A stretch of 34,736 bases of DNA from CAZTTH01 sp964615975 (GTDB lineage: Bacteria > Verrucomicrobiota > Lentisphaeria > JABSQK01 > JAJFLO01). The stretch is taken from contig CAZTTH010000037.1 in NCBI GenBank assembly GCA_964615975.1, forward strand, positions 1-34,736, given 5' to 3'. Under the pieces are notes generated by a model, which was not told the origin of the DNA, did no database searches, and saw only the letters and a program-made list of their open reading frames with translations. The translations under genes and the position numbers were made by a program. Shown here piece after piece: positions 1 to 8,300 of this stretch. The first letter of the stretch is position 1. Every line of letters starts with the position of its first letter.

Positions 1-100
1 TTCACTTTACTGATAGAGCGCGCTTTCAGGCGCGCGAGTACAGGCTTTAGCCTGCTGTAAAGCAATAAACATCCAAACTGCTGTCCCGCAGAGCGGGACT
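1..100. repeat. Hairpin-rich intergenic repeat island
   Basis: Three short inverted repeats lie in tandem. The first is GCGCGC-TTTCAG-GCGCGC near position 18. The second is CAGGCTTTAGCCTG around 41-54. The third is GTCCCGC-AGA-GCGGGAC at 83-99, a perfect 7-bp stem. No open reading frame is convincing here. Phrases of this kind (arms of GGC/GCC or CCCG/CGGG with tiny loops) are typical of dispersed intergenic repeats in PVC genomes, from memory rather than a search. The island may continue to the left of the window. Confidence 0.5.
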
Positions 101-421
101 GGACTCCAACACTGATTCCCCTCAATGATTACGCTAAACAGGCACAAAAACCCAGAATGACCGCGAATAAAACTTTAATGGCTTGTCTTCTGTCAGCAAG
201 TCCAAACATGGAGTCATCGCTTTTAGTCGCTGAAACGTCTGGTAACATGTAGACGGCAAGCAGACTGATTTTCGAACTCCACGGTTTCAAACAGGCGGGT
301 AATCGTGCAATTTATTTACTAAAACCTGAATGTGTTCAGTAAATATAGAGTTCTAAGCTGAATGACAGTTGGCCACTTATGGCAACGCTATCAATATTAA
401 AAAACCAGACAACCAACCGCC
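101..421. other. Gene-free stretch upstream of the ABC ATPase gene
   Basis: No coding region is supported here. The stretch contains a small inverted repeat CGTCT/AGACG near 237-256 and a longer imperfect one at 314-344, listed separately. The sequence just before the ATG at 422 has no evident Shine-Dalgarno motif. The stretch presumably holds the promoter of the ABC ATPase gene, but I cannot point to one. Confidence 0.4.
314..344. promoter_or_regulatory. Imperfect inverted repeat, possible operator
   Basis: ATTTACT at 314-320 pairs with AGTAAAT at 338-344, and inside it TGAA (327-330) can pair with TTCA (335-338). It lies about 78 bases upstream of the ABC ATPase start, in AT-rich DNA, where an operator could be. 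It could equally be a leader RNA hairpin or chance. Confidence 0.2.
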
Positions 422-1213
422 ATGAATGACTCAGTACTTTTGCGCCTGGATTCCATTTCCTATTCTTACACCCCGGAAAAGCCGGTGCTGAGTGATTGCT
501 CGCTGGGCATCAGAGAAGGAGAATTCTGGGGCATCATCGGCCCGAATGGAGCGGGAAAAAGCACCTTGCTGAAATGCGCGGCCGGGATTATCAAACCGAC
601 CTCAGGGACGATAACCCTGAAGGATTTCTCACCACAGACAAACTCTCAACGTGAACGTGCGCGCCTGCTGGCCTATCTTCCCCAGCACATCACCTTCGAA
701 TACAATTACAGTGTTGAAGAACTGGTCGGCATGGGACGCTATTCCCATGGATCCCGGCTGGGATTATTGAATCAGGTTGACCGGGCGGTCATCACGGAGA
801 GTATGCGCTCAGTCGCGATGGAATCAATGCGCTGTCGCGGGGTGATGACACTATCTGGCGGCGAACGTCAACGAACGGTACTGGCTTCCCTGTTGGCTCA
901 GCAGGCGCGGTTGATGTTATTGGACGAACCGGTCAATGTCATGGATATCCCCCAACAGGCGGCGATGTTTCAATTATTGCGTCGCCAGGTGGACGATAAG
1001 ATGATGGGGGTGGCGGCAATCACCCACGATCTGAATGTGGCAGCTCTTTTTTGCACCCATTTAGCGCTCCTCAATACGGGGAAAATAGTCATTGCAAGCA
1101 CGGTTGAGGATGTGCTTCAGGATGCTCATATCACCGCGGTGTTTGGCGCGGGTGTCTGCATCACCCGGCATCCCTTGCATGATTGTCCGATTGCCCTGCC
1201 GGTTATTTCATGA
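422..1213 (+). CDS. ABC transporter ATP-binding protein, FecE/BtuD-like
   Basis: This 263-residue protein is a complete ABC ATPase. It has Walker A GPNGAGKST near residue 40, a signature LSGGERQR near 145, Walker B LMLLDEP near 165, and the switch histidine in ITHDLN near 205. Its length and C-terminal tail (FGAGVCITRHP, then a short hydrophobic end) resemble ATPases that energise uptake of siderophores, haem or cobalamin through FecCD-type permeases. Such a protein would sit on the inner face of the membrane. No permease or matching binding protein lies beside it: the next gene is a PotD-type binding protein, which belongs to a different transporter class. After Walker B the sequence reads PVNVMD, where relatives usually have PTxxLD, so the D-loop is atypical. 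The substrate cannot be told from the sequence. Confidence 0.85.
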   Translation: MNDSVLLRLDSISYSYTPEKPVLSDCSLGIREGEFWGIIGPNGAGKSTLLKCAAGIIKPTSGTITLKDFSPQTNSQRERARLLAYLPQHITFEYNYSVEELVGMGRYSHGSRLGLLNQVDRAVITESMRSVAMESMRCRGVMTLSGGERQRTVLASLLAQQARLMLLDEPVNVMDIPQQAAMFQLLRRQVDDKMMGVAAITHDLNVAALFCTHLALLNTGKIVIASTVEDVLQDAHITAVFGAGVCITRHPLHDCPIALPVIS

Positions 1214-1525
1214 CAGCGAAGGTATTGCTGCCCCCGCGATTAAATCAGAGATCAACGCATTGAGCTTGCAGCACACCGGAGGAAATTGAACCATTGGATA
1301 TTGATTAACCACATACGTCCGCATCATGACCATTGCCCAGGCAAGATTAATCGCATCTGGTTGAAATTTTAGCTGATGCTATTACACTGTACTGAGGGAG
1401 TTTGTGTTACATTAATCAGTGTCTTTGGAACTGAAACATCGGTTCAACAGATTCATGGCTGATGAATGGTGAATCAGGTGAAATCCCCGTGGTCATGGAT
1501 AGCCATTTAAAAAGAGAGGTAAACA
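1214..1525. other. Intergenic region before the sensor operon
   Basis: There is no credible gene in these 312 bases. A small open frame that overlaps the end of the ATPase gene runs into this region but looks like no known protein. A weak sigma-70-like promoter is listed separately. The last bases carry a good ribosome binding site (GAGAGG, six bases before the ATG at 1526) for the binding-protein gene. Confidence 0.4.
1361..1388 (+). promoter_or_regulatory. Candidate sigma-70-type promoter for the sensor operon
   Basis: TTGAAA at 1361-1366 is followed, after a 16-base spacer, by TACACT at 1383-1388. That is 4 of 6 consensus bases in the second box and about as many in the first. It lies roughly 140 bases before the binding-protein start, so a long leader would follow. 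The call rests on weak pattern matching alone. Confidence 0.2.
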
Positions 1526-2608
1526 ATGAATGCCGCCAAGCTTGCTCTGACATATCTAACCCGCTTGATGGGGGGGGCACTGTTGGTGATCGGGGTAAAT
1601 GGCATAGGCCAGAATAGTCAACCAGCTCCCCGGGAATTAATCTACCTGAATTGGGTGGAATACAGCGATCGTGAATTGATCGCTGCATTTGAAAAACGCT
1701 TCCAGGTAAAAATCAAACAAGTCTATTTCGAAAGCGAAGATCAACGCGACCGCTTATTGGTTGAAAAAAACGGGAAAGGATTTGACATTGTCAATCTCTC
1801 CGAACGGGTAACGGTAGAATTCATCAAGCTGGGCTGGCTGGAAAAATTGAATCAAACAAAATTGCCCAACCTGAAACATCTCGATCCGCAATTTAGCGGG
1901 ATTCGGGAAGGAATTGATGAGTATGTGGTTCCCAACATGTGGGGAACCATCGGGATCATCTATCGCCGCGATCTGGTCGCTGAAGAGATCACCAGTTGGA
2001 AACAATTATTTCAACCAGCGCCATTCTTCAAAGATAAAATCATCATGCTCCATGATACTCTGGAAGTTATTTCATTGGCTTTTCGTTCACTGGGATATAC
2101 CCTCAATGATTATAATAAACCCGAAGCATTGCAGCATGTGGAGGAGGTCTTGTTGCGCCAATCCAGCTTTGTAAAGTCCTTCGGAATCCTTCATATCGGC
2201 GATGATTCTCTGATCATCAGTGGAGATGTGGTCATGGCGCTGGGATGGAATGGTGATGCCATGAGTCTGCATAAGCTTAATCCCAATATTGCTTATGTGG
2301 TTCCTGCTGAAGGGACCAATTTGTGGATTGATTTTCATGCGATTTTAAGCCAATCCGAAAACAAGGAACTGGCATACGCATTTATTAACTACCTTCATGA
2401 TCCGGCCAACGCCGCTCATATGGCCCAAACCCTGCATTATGCCACAACCAACAAAAGTGCCATCCAGCACCTGCCGCCTGAATTTCTCGAAGATTCCACT
2501 ATTTTTCCCCGCCAGGACATCCTGAGTAAATCCGCCTTTCTACCCCGACTGCCGCCGCGCACAATCAAGTCATGGAACCATATATTTGCCAAAATCAAAC
2601 CCCAGTAA
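1526..2608 (+). CDS. Periplasmic PotD/PotF-like substrate-binding protein, probable sensor subunit
   Basis: A 360-residue protein with an N-terminal hydrophobic segment (residues about 6-28) that looks like a signal peptide; there is no lipobox cysteine, so it should be free in the periplasm. The mature part follows the plan of spermidine/putrescine-binding proteins (class II, SBP_bac type). It opens with LIYLNWVEY, has the GFDIVNLSE segment, then VPNMWGTIGIIYRRD and the later MALGWNGDAM and WIDFHAI segments. These proteins bind polyamines or similar small cations. No permease or PotA-type ATPase is nearby. Instead the gene ends six bases before a membrane hybrid histidine kinase, so the protein more likely presents a ligand to that kinase than feeds a transporter. 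The start has a strong Shine-Dalgarno. A run of eight G lies in the signal-peptide codons at 1570-1577. Confidence 0.85.
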   Translation: MNAAKLALTYLTRLMGGALLVIGVNGIGQNSQPAPRELIYLNWVEYSDRELIAAFEKRFQVKIKQVYFESEDQRDRLLVEKNGKGFDIVNLSERVTVEFIKLGWLEKLNQTKLPNLKHLDPQFSGIREGIDEYVVPNMWGTIGIIYRRDLVAEEITSWKQLFQPAPFFKDKIIMLHDTLEVISLAFRSLGYTLNDYNKPEALQHVEEVLLRQSSFVKSFGILHIGDDSLIISGDVVMALGWNGDAMSLHKLNPNIAYVVPAEGTNLWIDFHAILSQSENKELAYAFINYLHDPANAAHMAQTLHYATTNKSAIQHLPPEFLEDSTIFPRQDILSKSAFLPRLPPRTIKSWNHIFAKIKPQ

Positions 2609-2614
2609 ATTCGC

Positions 2615-5377
2615 ATGCGCTTACAGCTTAAAATCATAGCCTGGGTGGTGCCGTTGGTGGTGGGGCCATTGGTGTTGCTGGGGTGGCTGGTCTATCGCCA
2701 GATTGGCGCGCAAAACCGCGCCATGTCTTTTCAACAAATGCACTCACTGACTGCCCGGATTGCATTGGAAGCAGGCAATTTCATCGATCATGCCGAAGCC
2801 AGCGTCAAGCTCTTCAGTCATTCCGAATTGCTGCGCCGCTATGCCACAATTAATGATGAAGGGATTCGTTATTCGTTGTATCAATCCGCTTTGTTACAAC
2901 TTTTTGCCGATAATCTGGCGGTTTTTGATGATTATTATGAGCTGCGTTTGCTGAACCCTGACGGATATGAAGATACGCGTTATGTCACCAGAAATATCGC
3001 CAACCACACCGAAGATGAATCGACCATGCCTTATTTCAAAGAACTTCAACTAGCGCCAGGCACTTTGTATTCTACTCTCTATAAAAATCCGGACAATCAT
3101 GAATTGGCATTGCTGGTTGCCAATAAATTGATTTTGTCTGATATTGAACAAAACAGCGAACGGACAACAAAACGATTGCGGGGATATTTATTAATGACCT
3201 GCAATCTTTCCCTGTTGAAAAATTATGTCCATCAAACCATCGGCCGTTCCGGATATATGTTTTTCGCCAATCCCGAGGGTGAGATACTCTTCTCCCCGGA
3301 TAAAATGACTTACCAGCATGTGAATGCGAACTTTTGGCGGGAATTAAAGACCTCAGGCTCAGCGTCGCTTCCCCTATCAGCAGGGGATGGGAAAGAAGCG
3401 GTTTATGCGCTGAAACGGATCATCCATCCTCAACTTTGGTTGGTTGCCATATTGCCGGAATCCGAGTTGATTCACACCTCAAAACAACTAGCGAAAACGG
3501 TGTTCATCACCACCTCTCTGGCGATTCTGATCACCTGTCTGGCATTGCTCGGAATTCTCCAATGGCTGCTGGTGCGTCCAATTCGGCGCTTGAACAAGGC
3601 CACCAAGTCAATCGCAGCGGGTAAGTTCGATCTGTCGTTGCGTATTGCTTCTTGTGATGAGCTGGGAGAACTGGCACAGGAATTACAGAAAACCGCAACC
3701 GCGGTGAAAACCGCCCTGGAACAGCGGGATCAGGCGGAACAAGCGAATCTGGAAGCAAAGTTAAAGTTGCAGGAAGCTTGTCTGAAGCAGGAATTTTTTG
3801 AAAAGGAATCTCAGATAATGTTGGCGGCAAAAAATTGCGCCGAAGAAGCAACCCGGGCAAAATCACGCTTTTTAGCGACGATGAGTCACGAAATTCGCAC
3901 CCCGCTGAATGCCATCATCGGCTTCAGCCGCATTTTGATGCATAAATCCCGGACGGAAAAATTCTCCGCACAAACCCATCAACAACTCCATTACATCAAG
4001 ATCAGCGGCGAGCATCTCTCGGAATTAATCAATAATATTCTCGACTTTTCAAAGATAGAAGCTGGCAAAATGGAAGTTCATGAATGTGATTTCAATCTGC
4101 GCGACCTGATTCAGAAAATCTATCATCTGCACAAAACTGACGCGCTGAGCAAGGAATTGTCATTCACCTGGGAATGCGACCCCGCACTTCCTGAAATCAT
4201 TCGTTCCGATCTTACCAAAATCAATCAAATTCTCACGAATCTGACCGCCAATGCAATCAAGTTTACCCATCGGGGCAAGGTGACATTGTCGGCCGCACGC
4301 GGTGACAAGCGGGTGCGGTTTGTCGTCTCTGATCAAGGCATCGGTATTCCCGCTGAACGCTTGACGGCGATATTCGAACCCTTCGTACAGGGCGACAATT
4401 CAACCAGCCGGCAATATGGCGGAACCGGATTGGGATTAGCGATTACGCAAAAATTAACCGAGCTGCTCGCGGGTACCATTACCGTCACCAGTAAAGTGGG
4501 TGTGGGCTCAACCTTCACGGTCGAGATCCCGCTAAAGGTCGGAGGGAATGTGTTGGAATCAACTGACTTCGAATTAACCTCGACGCAGATTTTCTCGTCG
4601 GTCACCATACTTCTGGTCGAAGATAATGCGGTGAATCAGGAAATGACCAAGGCATTATTTGCCCTATTGGGGATCATCATTCATGTCGCAGCCGATGGCC
4701 AGGTCGGGGTTGACCTGACCCGGCAGCTCAAACCGGATCTGATTTTCATGGATATGCATATGCCGGTCATGGATGGCTTGAGCGCGACCAGGGCGATTCG
4801 CGCCCTTCCCGAATGCCGGGACATACCCATCATTGCACTTTCCGCAGATGCCTTTACCGATCAGCAACAAGATGCGCTGCAGGCAGGTTGTAATGAATAC
4901 CTGATTAAACCGGTTGATTTCGACCGCTTGATTCCCCTCCTCAACAAGTATTTGAATAAACCGGCGACACTGAAAAACCCCAATCCGTCAGCTCCGCCCA
5001 TCCCGGCGCCGGAGGAGGATCACTCCCCGGGTGGAATTGATATCAGCCTGATCCAGCATTTGAAGCCAATCCAACAGCGGAATTTACTGGAAATGTTCAC
5101 TGAGCAAATCAAACGTATTGTCCATGAGATGGTGAGGATTATCGCCGCGGAAGATAAAAAAGCGCTGCGGGAAAAAGCGCATTTTCTCAAAGGCAGCGCC
5201 CTCAATATGGGCGCGCACGATCTGGCATTATTATGCAAGGATATCGAAAACAAGATAAAATCCAACGCGCCGTTCGACATCCATGCATTGAAAGGACCAT
5301 TGGAACAGCAAATGGAGCTGACCCTGAAGGGGATCGCTGAGATATTAAAAAAACTCCCGGATAGTAAAACCCAATAA
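2615..5377 (+). CDS. Hybrid sensor histidine kinase with REC and HPt domains
   Basis: A 920-residue membrane sensor of phosphorelay type. A first membrane helix (about 7-27) and a second (about 297-318) enclose a periplasmic region of some 270 residues, probably a Cache-like fold. HAMP follows (about 319-370), then a coiled coil, HisKA with SHEIRTPLN and the phosphorylated histidine at 425, and a HATPase domain with N box NLTANAIKFT and glycine boxes DQGIGIP and GTGLGLAI. A receiver domain (about 662-780) has its aspartate at 713 in FMDMHMP. A C-terminal HPt domain (about 815-910) has its histidine at 856 in AHFLKGSA. All phosphotransfer residues are present. No separate response regulator lies in the window, so the final receiver must be elsewhere. 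It is flanked by the binding protein (six bases upstream) and the GlnE-like gene (five bases downstream). No Shine-Dalgarno is visible, so translation is probably coupled to the gene before. Confidence 0.93.
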   Translation: MRLQLKIIAWVVPLVVGPLVLLGWLVYRQIGAQNRAMSFQQMHSLTARIALEAGNFIDHAEASVKLFSHSELLRRYATINDEGIRYSLYQSALLQLFADNLAVFDDYYELRLLNPDGYEDTRYVTRNIANHTEDESTMPYFKELQLAPGTLYSTLYKNPDNHELALLVANKLILSDIEQNSERTTKRLRGYLLMTCNLSLLKNYVHQTIGRSGYMFFANPEGEILFSPDKMTYQHVNANFWRELKTSGSASLPLSAGDGKEAVYALKRIIHPQLWLVAILPESELIHTSKQLAKTVFITTSLAILITCLALLGILQWLLVRPIRRLNKATKSIAAGKFDLSLRIASCDELGELAQELQKTATAVKTALEQRDQAEQANLEAKLKLQEACLKQEFFEKESQIMLAAKNCAEEATRAKSRFLATMSHEIRTPLNAIIGFSRILMHKSRTEKFSAQTHQQLHYIKISGEHLSELINNILDFSKIEAGKMEVHECDFNLRDLIQKIYHLHKTDALSKELSFTWECDPALPEIIRSDLTKINQILTNLTANAIKFTHRGKVTLSAARGDKRVRFVVSDQGIGIPAERLTAIFEPFVQGDNSTSRQYGGTGLGLAITQKLTELLAGTITVTSKVGVGSTFTVEIPLKVGGNVLESTDFELTSTQIFSSVTILLVEDNAVNQEMTKALFALLGIIIHVAADGQVGVDLTRQLKPDLIFMDMHMPVMDGLSATRAIRALPECRDIPIIALSADAFTDQQQDALQAGCNEYLIKPVDFDRLIPLLNKYLNKPATLKNPNPSAPPIPAPEEDHSPGGIDISLIQHLKPIQQRNLLEMFTEQIKRIVHEMVRIIAAEDKKALREKAHFLKGSALNMGAHDLALLCKDIENKIKSNAPFDIHALKGPLEQQMELTLKGIAEILKKLPDSKTQ

Positions 5378-5382
5378 TCCGC

Positions 5383-8300
5383 ATGCGCGAACCGATAAAT
5401 CCCCCCTCAGATGATCATGCTTTGCCGGTATTGATGTTGAACACGGCTGCTGTTCCCACCATTGACCCATGGCAGGAAATCATCGGGGAGGTAAATCTGA
5501 CCGCTTCGGAGGAACGGGTTCTGCGCGATCAGTGGCAACAGCAGTTACCTGCTCTGACCGATCCCGACTCGGCGGTCAATCTGGTCTCGGTTTACCTGCA
5601 CACATGGGAAGGCTTGCGGGAGCGAAAATATCTCCTGCACCAAGCAAGATTTGGGCAAATCCTGCGGCTCTTTTCTCATTCCCCGGGACTGGGGCGATTT
5701 TTAATCCGTCGTCCCTCCTTGATAAAAAAAATCTTCCCGATTGTGCCGGAGTCTGTCGAGTCCTTTCGTGATCGCCTACATAAATCCATCCGCATCCGCA
5801 CACTCGACCGGCAATTGGCGTGGCTCCGGCAAGCGAAAACAATCGCCTACATACAGATTGTACTGGCCGATATCCTGCAGCTCGATACCCTCATCGATAC
5901 AACCATGAAGATTTCACTGGTAGGCGATGCCAGTGTCCGCTGGGCCATGAGTTTCAGCGGTCTCGACCGGCAACCGGTGGCAATTATCGCGATGGGGAAA
6001 TGGGGGGGGCAGGAATTAAACTACAGCTCGGATATCGACCTCTTATTCGTCGCGGCGAATCACTTGACCTGCGAAGACCTCGATGTAATCCAAAAACTGG
6101 CGACGAAAACCATCCGTTTGTTGGACCAACTTACTGATGATGGTTTTGTCTTCCGGGTGGATAACCGACTGCGGCCGGAAGGCGCATCTGGACGACTGAT
6201 CCGGACGGTTGAGGAGTATATTCATCACTATCGGCATTATGCCGCAGGATGGGAATTCCAAGCCTTGATCAAGGCCCGCTATGCCGCAGGTGAGCGAGAA
6301 CTGGCGCGCCAGTTTATTGCTGCCACCAAACCATTGATTTATCGCCGGGAAACGCCGCCGGAGCAAATTCTCCTGCAAGTTCGTGAAATGAAGAAAAAAA
6401 TCGAAAAGGCATTGGTCACACGTCATCAGCAGCACGGCAATGTCAAGCTGGGTATTGGCGGGATTCGGGATATCGAATTTATCGTCCAGTTTCTCCAGCT
6501 CCATCATGGGCGCGGCAACCCCAATCTGCATGAAACGAATACCCTGACTACCATCAAGCGTCTTTATATCCATCGCATCCTGTCACTTGAAGAACATACC
6601 GTCCTCCATGAAGAATATGTCTTTCTCAGGCAATTGGAACACTACCTCCAAATTGCCGGCGAGCTTCCCATCCGCCAGTTGCCGGGTTCCCCTCGAGACT
6701 TGGAAATTCTCGGGCGTAAAATGGGATTTCAATCGACAGCGGAGTTATCCGCTGGTGTGACTCTGGTAAGACGGTACGGCGAGGCGATCCATAAAACCAG
6801 GATGCTGTTCCATGCCATTTTCGATGCCACCATTGATTTCTGGGAAAAGAAAAAAAATGTTCGCGAACTCTGTCAAGGCATCGATTCAGAAACCATTAAT
6901 GCCCATTTCCAACGTCTGGAATCGGATTATTTCTTGCAATTCTCCAGCGCCGCCATCAGTGAACACATCCACTTGATTGATCGGCTTGCCCGCGATAATC
7001 TCTGTGAAGTGCAAGTGCTGAAAGGTGACAATGACACCTGGCAAGTGACCATTGTCGCCTTGGATTATATCGGTGAATTCTCCAAGATCTGCGGTTTGTT
7101 TTCAGCCTATGGCTTATCGATTGTCAGCGGTGGATCTTATACCTACGCCGCCGCCGCCCAAGTGCGTTCACTGGCGGCGCTCAACAAGGCATTTTATCGT
7201 CGGCCGGATCGACGGCGCTATTATGATCAGGACGAGTTGGTGCGCCGCACGAAAAGGGAGCAACAGAAAATTGTCTGTGTCGCGACCGTGCGACGTCTGG
7301 ATCCCCTCTCGACAAAAGACCTGGTCTGGCCTGAATTCCGCAATGAATTGAACGTCTACCTGGAGTTGTTGCGCGAACAAAAATATGAGGAAGCCAATGA
7401 ACGCATCAATCTCCGCGTGATTTCGTCCCTGCAGCGCAAAATACTCGATGTCAATACCTCAGTGATCATGCTGCCGATCGAGTTCCATATCGATAATGAT
7501 TCCGATAATCGTTATACCATTCTTGATATTACCAGTGCCGACCGGTTCATGTTTCTCTTCGAGTTTACCAATGTGCTGGCAACCCGGAATTATTATATCG
7601 GCAAGATTGCCATCGAGACCCGGGACAACCACATCCATGATCGTCTTTTTCTTACCACCCGGCAGGGACGAAAGATCGTCTCGCCCGCCCGTTTGCAGGA
7701 TTTAAAAACCACATTGACCCTGATCAAACAATTTGCCGCGTATCTTCCCTGTGCTCCGAATCCGCAACTGGCGCTCAAACAATTCAGTGATTTTGCCGAC
7801 GATTTTCTGACTCCCGGCAAAAAGGCCACATCCCTGTTAATGCATCGTCAGGATTTACTCGAAAACTTCGCCCGCATCCTTGGCGCCAGTAAATTTTTAT
7901 GGGAAGATTTTCTCCTCATTCAACATCGTCATTTACTCCCGCTCATGGTCGATGCCAGCAAACTCGACCCACCCCCTTCGATTCCCAGACTCAGCCGACA
8001 ATTGCGGCGCAGCCTGGCTCAGTATCACGACGAAGCGGGCAAGGTTGACGCTCTCAATCGCTTCAAGGACCGGGAGATGTTTCGCATTGATCTGCGGCAC
8101 TTGACCCGCCGGGTAGAACACTTCACTGATTTCAGCCGGGAGTTGGCGGTTCTCGCGGATGTTGTCATGACGGCTGCGGTCGAACTAGCGATCCAATCAG
8201 CGCGAACAAAATTCACTTGCCCTCCCGCTGCAGTCTGGGCGCTCATGGCGCTCGGCAAATGGGGGGGGCAGGATGTGGGTTATGCGTCTGATTTCGAATT

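Noticed and set aside
1526..2608. Binding protein as part of a complete polyamine ABC importer
   Set aside because: No PotB/PotC permease is present, and the only ATPase nearby is of the FecE/BtuD class and separated by 312 bases.
6043..6573. 176-codon minus-strand frame inside the glnE-like gene
   Set aside because: Antisense to conserved GlnE motifs, no ribosome site, no recognisable protein features.
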